NCBI RefSeq assembly: GCF_003858455.1
Contig: NZ_RQZF01000008.1
Location: 36,046-100,045, forward strand
From: Schaalia canis
GTDB lineage: Bacteria; Actinomycetota; Actinomycetes; Actinomycetales; Actinomycetaceae
Reading direction: 5' to 3'
Length of the DNA: 64,000 bases
The notes under the pieces are model-generated. The model saw nothing but the letters and a program-made list of their open reading frames with translations, did no database searches and had not been told where the DNA came from. Positions 34,138-43,365 of this stretch are shown piece by piece; within the stretch, counting starts at the first letter, position 1; the number at the start of each line of letters is the position of its first letter. The position numbers and the translations under genes are program-made.

Positions 34138-34803
34138 TCATCGAGCGACGTGGCATAGCGCACCGACACCCACGATCCGAGCATTCATGACCCGACTCAT
34201 TTCACGAATCGTCGCCCCTGTCGTCACCACATCATCGACCAACACGACCTCGACTTGCCGGGGCACCATCAAGCGGCACCGCATTGTTCCCGCCCGCCCT
34301 CGTCGCCGCTCGGCACCACTACGCCCAGCCTGAGTGCCCGCACCCCAACGCAAAGCACAGGCCTGGACAAGCCGAACGCGCACACCGCATCCCTCGTATA
34401 TGCCCCGCGCCACCCCGTGTGCAATGACACAGGCAACCTCTCGTCCATTCCAGCGGCGTCGCCATCGTGAGGGCGCTGGCACTACCCAAATATCCTCAGC
34501 GCCGCCCATCATGCGACTTCGGCTCATACTCAGACCAAGAGTGCGCCCAGCCCGCCATAGGAAAGCATCCGTATCAGCGCGGTCACGATGTTTTGCCGCC
34601 AGAAGAATACGTCGCAAACTCCCCTCATAATCCCCCAGGGTCCACATTGGAAGGTCGTCACCGTCGCCGTCAAGAATGGCCCACCCGTCGGGAAAACGAC
34701 CAGAAAGCGCTGCACACTCATCGCACAGTCCCGTATCCCATCGCCCACACCCCACGCACTGCGTCGGCAAGGTGAGGCTTTCACACGCAGCAAAAAGACT
34801 CAT
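34138..34803 (-). CDS. comF: ComF-family phosphoribosyltransferase-like protein
   Basis: About 221 residues. An N-terminal zinc ribbon (CVGCGRWDTGLCDEC, about 16-30) is followed by a PRTase-like fold with the PRPP-binding motif VLVDDVVTTGAT near the end. ComF is needed for DNA uptake in naturally competent bacteria; in actinobacteria the gene is kept next to lpqB-mtrBA without other competence genes, so its role here is open. I prefer ATG 34803 (GGTGGA upstream); in-frame starts at 34812 and 34833 exist. No com operon partner is in the window. Confidence 0.85.
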   Translation of the reverse strand: MSLFAACESLTLPTQCVGCGRWDTGLCDECAALSGRFPDGWAILDGDGDDLPMWTLGDYEGSLRRILLAAKHRDRADTDAFLWRAGRTLGLSMSRSRMMGGAEDIWVVPAPSRWRRRWNGREVACVIAHGVARGIYEGCGVRVRLVQACALRWGAGTQAGRSGAERRRGRAGTMRCRLMVPRQVEVVLVDDVVTTGATIREMSRVMNARIVGVGALCHVAR

Positions 34804-34854
34804 AGTGTCCATTCCACCAGCAGCGGAATGCAAACACGCAGGCTGTCGTCTGAC

Positions 34855-34863
34855 TGTGGATAA
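34855..34863 (-). promoter_or_regulatory. DnaA-box-like sequence 3
   Basis: Perfect TTATCCACA on the minus strand in the short gap between lpqB and comF. Confidence 0.45.
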
Positions 34864-34881
34864 CTTGCCCGTAGCAGAGCA

Positions 34882-36546
34882 CTATCCAGGGAAACGCACA
34901 CCGACAATCTTTTGCGGCACCTGCAGCCAGATCGCACTCGAGCGCGCCCAGACTTTACCGTCGGCCGTTGTCACATACAGGGACGCAGGCGACAACCCTG
35001 CCGTCACATAGAGCGAGTTTTCTGGAGCGGCAAGAGACTGAATGAATCCCCCCAGGGGAATGATCTCCAACTGCATGTGCCCGGCGTTGTGCTGATGCAA
35101 CGCAACGACCATCGTTGATGACGCCCACGACACGTCAACGACTCCTTCAGAAAGACGTGCCAAAGGCCGCAGATCCGACAGAGCAATCGGTGTTCCGTAT
35201 TGATCGCGAGCAATAGTGGCCAGCCATAATCCCTGAGCCTGCCCCACTCGACGTAGCATCACTGCGCGGGCACCATCAGGTGAGACGCGCAGAGCATGAA
35301 TCTCATCCTCATAGGTGCTGCCCGTTAGGGGGCTTGTCGTTCCACCAAGGTGCGTCAGCGTTAAAACGCCCTTGTCACGCGAAGCGGTCCACGCCCAGTT
35401 GTACCGGTCAATCGAGGGCCAGCTCGGCTGCGCTACCGCAATAGATTGGCTGGTGCCTCGGCCTCGTTCCCAGAGGGTCAAAGTGCTGTCAGAGGCCCAT
35501 GCCAGTAAGTCGCCAGTCACAGGGCTCATGGCTAAACGAGGAAGTGGCGCACTGTGCCCTTCGGGGAAAGGCTGGGGGGTGAAGGTCGATCCCGTTTGAA
35601 TACCTATTCCCTCATTGGTGGAGGCAATCGCAGAATCAAGACGATAGCTCGGCCCCGACGGAAGGGAAGCCGCGGTAATGCTCTCTCCCCCCACGGTCAA
35701 ACTGACATCAGCTACAAGTGCAGACTGTTTGAGGGTCGTAGCAACCTGCCACATGAGGAGGGCGCGCTCGGCTTCGGGCGGAGCTTGGGCGCCCTCAAGG
35801 ACAACGGTCGCCACATTGTCTTTCACACTCGCGCCTGCACCGCCTAGTCGCGCGCCTTCAGGGATGGCACTGGCTACCGCAGAGGCAATGTCAGCGTGGG
35901 GCCCCTTCAAGAGGCCCTCAACCATATGCGAAACAACCCTCTTTCGCGGATACCACCGTGGATCTGGAATCAGAGCATTGCCGTCAGGCGAGGGGAAGTA
36001 CAAGTTCACGGATTCAAAAGCCGCTGTAAAAGAAGCACGTGAGAGGATGATGCCGTCATCAGGAGTGTTGATGCGCCATTCACCATCCTCTTGAATGAGT
36101 TGGAAACGAGTTTGAACCTCCGCCGTAGCCTCCGCCTCAGTCAAGGTCCCTTCAGCGTCGACGCTGGCCACAGCGGGGGCATTAACAGTGACGACCGCCC
36201 GGCCCTCGTGCTCTTCAACGTCAAGGCGAGGAGTCGAATCAGTGGAGTAAATCTGAATGCTCGCGCGGGGTTTCCACGTTCGTTGAGAGGCTTTGGACAA
36301 AAACAGGCGGGCCGTTTCGAAGTCGTCAGAGGAACCGGCCGCGCAGGCGCGGAGGAAACCTTCAAGAAGCTGATCGGGTGATGCCCCCGCTATAGGAGCG
36401 CCCGCCACAAAGTTAATCGTGCCCGTAGTTGGGGTGTTAACGTCGAAAGGCTGAGGGGGGCCAGAGGATGGAAGGGCCGAGCAGGCGGTGAGTGGCAAGA
36501 GACACGCCATGAGTGCGGCAAAAAAGTGGCGGCGGGGGGTGGTCAT
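34882..36546 (-). CDS. lpqB: Lipoprotein LpqB
   Basis: 554-residue lipoprotein of the MtrAB system. The signal peptide (1-22) ends in lipobox LTAC, placing the lipidated Cys at 22. A GerMN-type domain (about 50-310) precedes a beta-propeller-like C-terminal half (about 340-550). LpqB binds the extracellular part of MtrB and tunes its activity in mycobacteria. The start overlaps the mtrB stop by four bases (ATGA), so the sensor and its lipoprotein are coupled. The protein looks complete. Confidence 0.93.
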   Translation of the reverse strand: MTTPRRHFFAALMACLLPLTACSALPSSGPPQPFDVNTPTTGTINFVAGAPIAGASPDQLLEGFLRACAAGSSDDFETARLFLSKASQRTWKPRASIQIYSTDSTPRLDVEEHEGRAVVTVNAPAVASVDAEGTLTEAEATAEVQTRFQLIQEDGEWRINTPDDGIILSRASFTAAFESVNLYFPSPDGNALIPDPRWYPRKRVVSHMVEGLLKGPHADIASAVASAIPEGARLGGAGASVKDNVATVVLEGAQAPPEAERALLMWQVATTLKQSALVADVSLTVGGESITAASLPSGPSYRLDSAIASTNEGIGIQTGSTFTPQPFPEGHSAPLPRLAMSPVTGDLLAWASDSTLTLWERGRGTSQSIAVAQPSWPSIDRYNWAWTASRDKGVLTLTHLGGTTSPLTGSTYEDEIHALRVSPDGARAVMLRRVGQAQGLWLATIARDQYGTPIALSDLRPLARLSEGVVDVSWASSTMVVALHQHNAGHMQLEIIPLGGFIQSLAAPENSLYVTAGLSPASLYVTTADGKVWARSSAIWLQVPQKIVGVRFPG

Positions 36547-38171
36547 TCTTCACCTTCCCAGATGCTCAGTGGGCATGGGCCGGGATCCTGGCCAACGTTG
36601 CGAGGAATGAGCATGAGGAAGGAGGCTCCCTTTCCTAATTCCCCGTAGGCGCTTAGAACACCATTGTGTAAGTGGACGTCTTCGGCGGCGATTGACAGTC
36701 CAAGACCGGTCCCACCGGTGGTTCGAGCGCGAGCTGGATCTGCACGGAAGAAGCGGTCGAAGACGCGCGCGGCGGTCTCTTCGGTCATCCCCACGCCGTA
36801 GTCGCGTACTCTCACAGCAACGCCTGATGAGGTTCCAGCAAGGTCAATGTCAACAGTGCTTCCATCAGCGTGTTCGATGGCGTTCACAAGGAGGTTTCGC
36901 AACACACGTTCGATGCGACGGGCGTCTACTTCGGCGGCGCAGCGCTCTTCTGGCAGATGCACGCGCACCTCCACGCCAAGGCGTTTCGCCAGTTCATCGT
37001 TTGCCTCAACGACTTTAGAAATAATGGGGCGCATGTCGGTAGATTCGGCCTCAAGCAAGGCCGATTGGGCATCATGTCGCGAGATTTCCAACAGGTCAGC
37101 AAGCATGGATTCAAAACGTTCGACCTGCCCGTGGAGGAGTTCAGCAGAGCGGCGCCCGGAGGAGGTCAGTTCCTCGCGTTCCTCCCAGATCATTTCCTCT
37201 GCCATGCGGATTGTTGTCAGCGGGGTTCGCAGTTCGTGCGAAACGTCGGTGACAAAACGCTGTTGAAGCTGGGAGAGTTCGTCGTATTCGGAGATTTGCT
37301 GTTGGAGGGAGGCAGCCATGTCATTGAAGGCATGACCAAGGCGAGCCATTTCGTCATTGCCTTCGACGGGAACTCGGGTATCAAGGTCGCCTGCAGCAAG
37401 ACCCGAGGCCGCTTGGGCTGTTCGCCGTACTGGGCGCAGAAGATGGTAGACACCCCAAAAAACGCCAAAAGGCAGGAGCAGGAGTATGGGGAGGACCGCG
37501 ATGGTCAGCACCTGCAAGGTGGTGTTGACCATCGCTTGATCCCCAGCGAGGGAGTAGACGATGTAAAGCTCGTGAGCGCCTGCGCGTGGAAGAAGAACCT
37601 GGGTGCCGGCGATAATGCCCGGTGCTTCAGGTCGGGTTTCCGTTGCGGGGATGAGGACAGATTGCCAATGCGCTTGGCCACTATGCTGTACGGCGTCACG
37701 AAGGTCATCGGAAATAATTGCCGTTGCGTTGGCGGGGATGATTTCGTTGATGCGTACCACTGAGGATGCCTCGGGGGAACGCAAGAGTACGGCAGCTACA
37801 GCACCCGCACCTGCTGCAGAGAATTGGATATTCTCAACGATTTGCCGCGCGACTTCTTGAACCTGATCTGGCGAGGAGGCTGTCGATTGCTCCAAGGATG
37901 CTTGGGCGGCTGAGAAGCGGACTGAGGCGTCCTCAAGGACGACGACTCGACGCGTCTCGAACATGGAGTCGGTGAGCTGGCTTGAGACAAGTATTGAAGA
38001 TGCTGTTAGGACCGCGACCGCCGTGGCAGTGATGGCTAAAGCGATGCGCAAAGACAGGGATGAGCGCAGGCGCTCAACGATTGGGTGGTCGCGGAGGAGG
38101 CGCGCGATCCACCCTTTCGTCTGCGTGATCTTATCCGATGGTGACTGCGGGGGTGCCGTCCGCCAAGTCAT
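36543..38171 (-). CDS. mtrB: Sensor histidine kinase MtrB
   Basis: 542-residue membrane kinase. Two spans (about 42-62 and 220-245) bracket an extracellular sensor of about 155 residues. HAMP (about 246-300), HisKA with phospho-acceptor H312 in DVSHELRTPL, and a HATPase domain with NLLVNAIEHA, DYGVGM and GGTGLGLSIA follow. MtrB phosphorylates MtrA and links the state of the wall and division septum to expression of wall hydrolases. It lies 27 bp after mtrA and overlaps lpqB. Confidence 0.94.
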   Translation of the reverse strand: MTWRTAPPQSPSDKITQTKGWIARLLRDHPIVERLRSSLSLRIALAITATAVAVLTASSILVSSQLTDSMFETRRVVVLEDASVRFSAAQASLEQSTASSPDQVQEVARQIVENIQFSAAGAGAVAAVLLRSPEASSVVRINEIIPANATAIISDDLRDAVQHSGQAHWQSVLIPATETRPEAPGIIAGTQVLLPRAGAHELYIVYSLAGDQAMVNTTLQVLTIAVLPILLLLPFGVFWGVYHLLRPVRRTAQAASGLAAGDLDTRVPVEGNDEMARLGHAFNDMAASLQQQISEYDELSQLQQRFVTDVSHELRTPLTTIRMAEEMIWEEREELTSSGRRSAELLHGQVERFESMLADLLEISRHDAQSALLEAESTDMRPIISKVVEANDELAKRLGVEVRVHLPEERCAAEVDARRIERVLRNLLVNAIEHADGSTVDIDLAGTSSGVAVRVRDYGVGMTEETAARVFDRFFRADPARARTTGGTGLGLSIAAEDVHLHNGVLSAYGELGKGASFLMLIPRNVGQDPGPCPLSIWEGEE

Positions 38172-38198
38172 CCGCAGCGCTCGCTTTCCGTTGTCGTT

Positions 38199-38879
38199 TT
38201 ACGAGGTCGTTCCCGCACGGTAGCCGACGCCACGCACTGTGACAACGACCTCTGGGTGCTCGGGGTCGCGCTCAATCTTGGAACGCAAACGCTGGACGTG
38301 AACGTTGACTAAACGGGTGTCAGCCGCGTGACGGTAGCCCCAGACTTTCTCCAGCAATTCTTCGCGTGAGAAAACTTTCCACGGGGCACGCCCTAAAGCG
38401 ACGAGCAGGTCAAATTCTAGGGGGGTTAGTGAGATCAGTTCTTCCCCCCGGCGTACAGCATGTCCTTGGACATCAATACTGATGTCACCGAGAGTCAGAT
38501 GTTCTTCACCGGAGTCTTCCCGCCCGCGTAGGCGTGCTCGTACGCGGGCGACCAGTTCCTTAGGTTTGAATGGCTTGGGGACGTAGTCATCTGCGCCAGC
38601 TTCCAGACCTGCAACAACGTCGGCGGTGTCGGTACGCGCGGTGAGCATGACGATCGGCACATCGGATTCGCGTCGGATAAGACGGCAGATTTCAATGCCG
38701 TCAATACCGGGGAGCATCAGATCTAACAGGACGAGGTCGGGCGTGGTGGCGCGGAAAGTCTCGAGGGCTTGAGCGCCGTCGGCGCAGTCCATCACGACGA
38801 AGCCCTCTGATTCGAGGACAATTCCAATCATTTCTGCCAGTGCGACGTCGTCGTCGACAACGAGGATGCGCGAAGTCAT
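38199..38879 (-). CDS. mtrA: Response regulator MtrA (OmpR family)
   Basis: 226-residue transcription factor, essential in mycobacteria, controlling cell-wall hydrolase and division genes. Receiver: acidic residues D9-D11, phospho-acceptor D53 in LLDLMLPGIDG, K near 102. The C-terminal winged helix (about 130-226) ends VTVRGVGYRAG. I use ATG 38879 (MTSRILVVDDD), matching relatives of 228 residues; there is no SD, but CAAAAT seven bases upstream could be a -10 of a leaderless mRNA. Two TTGTCAC motifs (near 38887 and 38930) lie upstream and could be autoregulatory sites. Confidence 0.93.
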   Translation of the reverse strand: MTSRILVVDDDVALAEMIGIVLESEGFVVMDCADGAQALETFRATTPDLVLLDLMLPGIDGIEICRLIRRESDVPIVMLTARTDTADVVAGLEAGADDYVPKPFKPKELVARVRARLRGREDSGEEHLTLGDISIDVQGHAVRRGEELISLTPLEFDLLVALGRAPWKVFSREELLEKVWGYRHAADTRLVNVHVQRLRSKIERDPEHPEVVVTVRGVGYRAGTTS

Positions 38880-39085
38880 GATCACGATTTTGTCACGACG
38901 CGGCCAGTTATGCACCTTCCTTCCTCAGCTTGTTGTCACTCCGCGCCTGGGAAGGTATCGACAAGCCACTGTGAGGGAGGCAATTTCGCGTCCTCAGCTT
39001 CTTCATGAACGAAAAGTCAGGGGAAACATGGCACGATGTATACCGGTACCTTGTGATTAACCGTTATCGACAGAGAGGACTCGGC

Positions 39086-40282
39086 ATGACCGAGCAGCCA
39101 CGTAATGATGAGCCCACTGCACAGGGATGGCAGGCTCCCGATTCCTCTCCGGGCTACCACTCTGCGTCCGCGTCTTCCTCTCAGTGGCACACTCCTGCCC
39201 CCAATGGTGGTCAGGGTTTTCAGGCCGGTCAGGCTGGCTCACCATACTATGCTGCCGGCCAATCCCCGTATCCTCACGGCACTGGGCCTGAGGCTGCGCC
39301 TGGGGAAGGCTATGGCGGATACGCCTCCTGGGCTCCCGCACCCCAGCCGGGCATTATTCCTCTGCGTCCATTGAATTTGGGCGATCTTTTTGACGGGACT
39401 TTCCGCGCCATTCGTTCAAATCCGACGGTCATGTTTGGCTTTGCGGTGGCTGTCATGGCGATCCTTTCGCTGATCACCGCGTTTTTCACCTGGTATTCCT
39501 TCGGATCACTCTTTGCAACCTTGTCCGATCCGATGGCCTTCCAGCCTGATGATGTTGAGAGTTTTGCGTCTTTCTTTTCGTCAACGCTGTTGACCGGTCT
39601 TGGTAGCAGCGCCGTCAATGCGATTGCGATCATGATCTTGTCGGGCATGCTGGCCCTGACCGTGACCGACGCGGTTCTTGGTCGTATGACAAGCATTGAA
39701 CACGCCTGGGAACGGATCCGTCCTCGCGTGTGGAAGTTACTTGGACTTTCCCTGATTGTCGGTCTCATTTCAGTCGCCGCTACCAGCATCGTGGTTATTG
39801 CCTTCGTTGCCCTTGGAGCTGCCACCTATGCAGCCACAGAAAGTCCCGTTCTTGTGACCGTCTTAATCATCCTCTTTGGTCTTCCTGTGATGATGATCGT
39901 GGCATTTTTCGTTCAGGTGAAACTCCTTTTTGCCCCCACTGTTCTTGCCATTGAAGGTCAGGGAGTTTTTGCCTCAATCTCACGCTCCTTCACCCTGTCG
40001 AAGGGCTCCTTCTGGCGTGTGCTTGGTCGTCTTTTACTCATCACCCTGGTGACCGGTTTTATTGGGGCGATCTTGGGGAGCATTTCGGGTATCTTGCAGT
40101 CAGTGTTGCCGTTCTTCACCACTTACGCGCTCTCAATGGCCATTGGCACCTTCCTGACCGGCCTACTAACTGCCTTCCTCATTCCGGTTTCTGCGGCTTT
40201 CCAGACGCTGATGTACATTGATGAGCGCATGCGTAAAGAGAATCTTGCCCCCTCTTTGGTTCAGGCTTCCCAGGCTCAATAA
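39086..40282 (+). CDS. Multi-pass membrane protein (glycerophosphodiesterase membrane-domain type)
   Basis: 398 residues from ATG 39086 (GAGAGGA six bases upstream). The first 85 residues are Pro/Gln/Gly/Ser-rich and cytoplasmic; about six hydrophobic segments follow (near 115-135, 165-190, 215-240, 260-285, 310-335, 345-370 of this start). The LNLGDLFDGTFRAIRSNP motif before the first span is characteristic of the membrane domain found with bacterial glycerophosphodiesterases, without the enzyme itself. It opens the operon with DUF4129, DUF4350, MoxR and DUF58, overlapping the next gene by one base, so it probably belongs to that membrane complex. Confidence 0.82.
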   Translation: MTEQPRNDEPTAQGWQAPDSSPGYHSASASSSQWHTPAPNGGQGFQAGQAGSPYYAAGQSPYPHGTGPEAAPGEGYGGYASWAPAPQPGIIPLRPLNLGDLFDGTFRAIRSNPTVMFGFAVAVMAILSLITAFFTWYSFGSLFATLSDPMAFQPDDVESFASFFSSTLLTGLGSSAVNAIAIMILSGMLALTVTDAVLGRMTSIEHAWERIRPRVWKLLGLSLIVGLISVAATSIVVIAFVALGAATYAATESPVLVTVLIILFGLPVMMIVAFFVQVKLLFAPTVLAIEGQGVFASISRSFTLSKGSFWRVLGRLLLITLVTGFIGAILGSISGILQSVLPFFTTYALSMAIGTFLTGLLTAFLIPVSAAFQTLMYIDERMRKENLAPSLVQASQAQ

Positions 40283-40908
40283 TGACCTTTTCCTTTGCCG
40301 CGCCACTGCCTGATCCGCTGATTCCTGATCCGGAAACCGGCCAGTCCTTGCTGGCTGAGGAGCTGGCGCGCCCAGAGTATGGAACTGAAGTTTCGCCTCT
40401 GACACGATTCTTCGCTCAGATCATTCGGGGGATCGTTGATCTTTTCAGTGGCGAAGGCTTCAGTGAAGTGCCTGTCTCCTCCGTCATTTTGCTTCTCTTC
40501 GGGGTATTCCTCGTTGTCTTGCTGATCCTCGTTTTTCTTAATCCGGTGCGCTTGCTGCGTCGCCCCTCTGCTGACCTTTTCGGAGAGGAAGAAACAACAA
40601 TTCCCATCGCTCAAGAAAAGTCGAATTCGTCGGCTGCCTCGGGAGCGTGGGATGAAGCTGTGGTGTGGGAGTTCCGCGCATGTGCATTGGTCGCGCATGA
40701 GAAAAACCTGCTGGTCCTGTCTCCAGGTCTGACCGCTAAGGAAGTTGTTGATCGGCTCTTACCTCATTTTGCGAGCTCGGCAGACCTTCTCAAACAGGGG
40801 CGTCTTGACTTTGACGGCGTTCGCTACGGTACTGCTCATGCCGATGAGGCAATGTGGCTGCGTATGCGTGCATTAAGTGAACTGGTGGCGGCAGGAGGAG
40901 GGCAATGA
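40282..40908 (+). CDS. DUF4129-domain membrane protein
   Basis: 208 residues. A proline-rich N-terminus (PLIPDPETGQSLLAEELARPEY) precedes a span at about 66-87, followed by a cytoplasmic DUF4129 region (about 125-208, WEFRACALVAHEKNLL and DGVRYGTAHADEAMW). The family is always linked to MoxR/DUF58 genes. The start overlaps the upstream gene by one base and the end overlaps DUF4350 by four. Function is unknown; a glutaminase-like relation has been suggested for some DUF4129 domains attached to transglutaminases. Confidence 0.85.
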   Translation: MTFSFAAPLPDPLIPDPETGQSLLAEELARPEYGTEVSPLTRFFAQIIRGIVDLFSGEGFSEVPVSSVILLLFGVFLVVLLILVFLNPVRLLRRPSADLFGEEETTIPIAQEKSNSSAASGAWDEAVVWEFRACALVAHEKNLLVLSPGLTAKEVVDRLLPHFASSADLLKQGRLDFDGVRYGTAHADEAMWLRMRALSELVAAGGGQ

Positions 40909-42209
40909 CCTCAACCGTTGTTGTCACGCCGAAGCTCTCCCAACGGCTACGAGCCTCGCGCACACTCATCACTATCGCCCTTATCGCAGTCATCTCAGGA
41001 GGACTTTTTATCCTGATTCCTCAGGACGAGTATGACAGTTACCCCCTCTCCCCCATCAATCCCGGCCACCATGGTGCACGAGCTTTAGCCCAGGTCCTCG
41101 AGAACATGGGGGCAGATGTCATCTATGCTGCGGACGCGACAGAAGCGATCTTCGAAGCCAAACAGCCCAACAGTACCCTTGTCATCACCCACCCCGATCT
41201 TTTATCTTCCGAGATAGACGAGGCCGCCGCAGCACTTCCTCGTGTGGTCGGTATCGGTGGCCTTCCCCCGGTAGATTCAGATATTTTTCCCGGGTTCGAG
41301 ACAATCGTCACCGGCATTGTGCCCTCCCCTGATTCTCCTGTCCGTGTGCCTCTGGACGCTGAGGGATGCTCAAGCCCTTCAGCTCAGGCCGCTCAGTCGA
41401 TTACTGCCGGGCGTCGTTATCTTTTCTCCCCCTCGGCTTTGGCAGACTTTTCCCTTAATGGAGAGGTCGCCAGCACCAGCATCCCCACTGGATGGCAATG
41501 GTGTTTCCTCGTCGATGACTCGGGAAATCCCCTCTCTTCCTCCCCTGACTCGTCCAATCAGGACGAACATGGAAGCCCCGAGGGCTTCCCTGGGGCGCTC
41601 TATGCTGAAAAATGGGACGGCGAGCATTACAGGGCTTTAGTGACCAACGACTTATTGGCCACTAACGAGTGGATCCTCCATGAAGGTAACGCCACATTGA
41701 TGCTCAATGTGCTTACAGCGCCAGCTCCCCGCGAAGATCTGGGGCGCATCGTCTGGTACACCGCCTCACTGACCGATACTTTGCGCCCTCAAGCCCCCGG
41801 TGCGCCCTCGTGGCTGCACGCATCTGCTTTGCTGCTTTGCGGCGCCGTTGCTTTCTTAGCGCTTGCACAGGGGAGGCGCCTTGGACGCCTCGTACCTGAA
41901 GATTTGCCCTCCTACGTTCCCGCTGCAGAAACGATTACGGGGCGTGGACGTCTATTACGCCGTCAGGGCCAACACGCTCATGCGGCTCATCATCTCAGGG
42001 TGGCGACCGCTCGTCGTCTCGCTGCTCGCCTTGGAGTTCCCGAAGGCGAGGATCCCGAAATGCTCCGTAGTGCGCTGCGTGGCGCTGGCGTGAGCGAAAC
42101 CGATAGTCAATGGCTGTGGTCACCTGAACCCGCCAACGATGATGACCTGGTCGAAGTGGCTTCCAGGCTCGCCGCGATTGAAGAGGAGATTCGCAATGCC
42201 CGGCACTAA
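40905..42209 (+). CDS. DUF4350-domain membrane protein
   Basis: 434 residues with one N-terminal span (about 23-42), an extracytoplasmic DUF4350 domain (about 55-290, beginning NPGHHGARALAQVLENMGADV) and a second span near 305-322, then a cytoplasmic tail with helices (RRQGQHAHAAHHLRVATARRL). DUF4350 is related to class I glutamine amidotransferase-like folds but shows no catalytic triad I can identify. It overlaps DUF4129 by four bases and moxR by 14, so the whole set is co-translated. Confidence 0.85.
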   Translation: MTSTVVVTPKLSQRLRASRTLITIALIAVISGGLFILIPQDEYDSYPLSPINPGHHGARALAQVLENMGADVIYAADATEAIFEAKQPNSTLVITHPDLLSSEIDEAAAALPRVVGIGGLPPVDSDIFPGFETIVTGIVPSPDSPVRVPLDAEGCSSPSAQAAQSITAGRRYLFSPSALADFSLNGEVASTSIPTGWQWCFLVDDSGNPLSSSPDSSNQDEHGSPEGFPGALYAEKWDGEHYRALVTNDLLATNEWILHEGNATLMLNVLTAPAPREDLGRIVWYTASLTDTLRPQAPGAPSWLHASALLLCGAVAFLALAQGRRLGRLVPEDLPSYVPAAETITGRGRLLRRQGQHAHAAHHLRVATARRLAARLGVPEGEDPEMLRSALRGAGVSETDSQWLWSPEPANDDDLVEVASRLAAIEEEIRNARH

Positions 42210-43365
42210 CCCCTACGCCCCACTTGATCCTGGAAATCCTTCCGGCCAGATGCCCCCCGGTGCCCCATCCCAGCCGGGCCAGCCTTACCACCACGGCCAG
42301 CAGGGCCTCTCCAACCAGCCCCACCACCCCGGCCAGCCTCCGCAGCACGCTCAGCCTGCCCAACAGGCAGCGGCCCAGCAGCAGCCAACGCCCCCGGCTC
42401 CTCTCTCTGATCAGGCACGCCAATCCCTCGTTGCCCTGCAACGCCTGAACGCCGAAATTGGGAAAGCAGTCGTCGGTCAGCAAGGTGCGGTCACCGGCCT
42501 CATCATTGCCCTCGTTGCCGACGGACACGCACTCCTTGAAGGCCCTCCCGGCGTTGCAAAGACCCTGCTCGTGCGTTCCCTTGCAGCCTCCCTTGATGTC
42601 GAGATGGCACGCGTCCAGTTCACACCTGACCTCATGCCCGCTGACATCACCGGTTCCCTGGTGTGGGACGCGGGAACCTCGACCTTTGAGTTCCGTCCCG
42701 GCCCAGTTTTCACGAATCTCCTTCTGGCTGACGAAATCAACCGCACGCCCCCTAAGACCCAGTCCGCATTGCTTGAAGCAATGGAGGAACATCAGGTTTC
42801 TGTTGATGGCCAGACGCGCCGCTTGCCAGAGCCTTTTATGGTGATCGCCACGCAGAATCCCATTGAACACTCGGGCACCTACCCGCTGCCTGAAGCTCAG
42901 ATGGACCGATTCCTCCTGAAGATCGAATTACCGCTGCCTGAACGTGATGCGGAGATCAGCATCCTGGCGCGCCACCAGGAGGGTTTCAACCCCTTGTCAT
43001 TGAGCGAGGCTGGTCTTTCCGCTGTGGCCTCAGCAGATGATGTTCTTGCCGCCCGAGCTGCGGCAGAAAAGATTGATGTGTCGCCTGCTGTTCTTGCCTA
43101 CATCGTTGACCTTGTGCAGGCAACCCGGCACTCATCGTCACTTCGTTTAGGGGTCTCCCCACGTGGCGCCACTGCTCTCTTGCGAACCAGCCGCGTGTGG
43201 GCTTTCCTCCAGGGCCGGTCCTACGTCACGCCTGATGACGTGAAGACGATGGCGATTTCGACGCTTGCTCACCGCGTGAGCCTGCGTGCTGAGGCTGACC
43301 TTGAGGGAATTACCGCTCGGGCTGCCATCGAAAGTATCCTCGCGTCTGTTCCGGTCCCACGCTAA
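42196..43365 (+). CDS. MoxR-family AAA+ ATPase
   Basis: 389 residues. The first 70 are a Pro/Gln/His-rich, low-complexity extension not found in most MoxR proteins; the AAA+ core follows with Walker A EGPPGVAKTLL (about 116-126), Walker B LLADEINR, a sensor 1 ATQNP and the lid domain. MoxR ATPases act as chaperones that activate or assemble partner complexes, usually with the DUF58 protein encoded next. I start at ATG 42196 (GAGGAG seven bases upstream), inside the DUF4350 gene; an earlier ATG at 42139 has no such site. Confidence 0.92.
   Translation: MPGTNPYAPLDPGNPSGQMPPGAPSQPGQPYHHGQQGLSNQPHHPGQPPQHAQPAQQAAAQQQPTPPAPLSDQARQSLVALQRLNAEIGKAVVGQQGAVTGLIIALVADGHALLEGPPGVAKTLLVRSLAASLDVEMARVQFTPDLMPADITGSLVWDAGTSTFEFRPGPVFTNLLLADEINRTPPKTQSALLEAMEEHQVSVDGQTRRLPEPFMVIATQNPIEHSGTYPLPEAQMDRFLLKIELPLPERDAEISILARHQEGFNPLSLSEAGLSAVASADDVLAARAAAEKIDVSPAVLAYIVDLVQATRHSSSLRLGVSPRGATALLRTSRVWAFLQGRSYVTPDDVKTMAISTLAHRVSLRAEADLEGITARAAIESILASVPVPR

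Noticed and set aside
34130..34139. GAAAATTTTC palindrome as operator
   Set aside because: It overlaps the comF stop region and is AT-rich; chance is likely.
38886..38936. MtrA-binding sites (TTGTCAC pair) before mtrA
   Set aside because: Spacing of about 40 bp does not match a paired binding motif I can state with confidence, so it is mentioned only in the gene entry.
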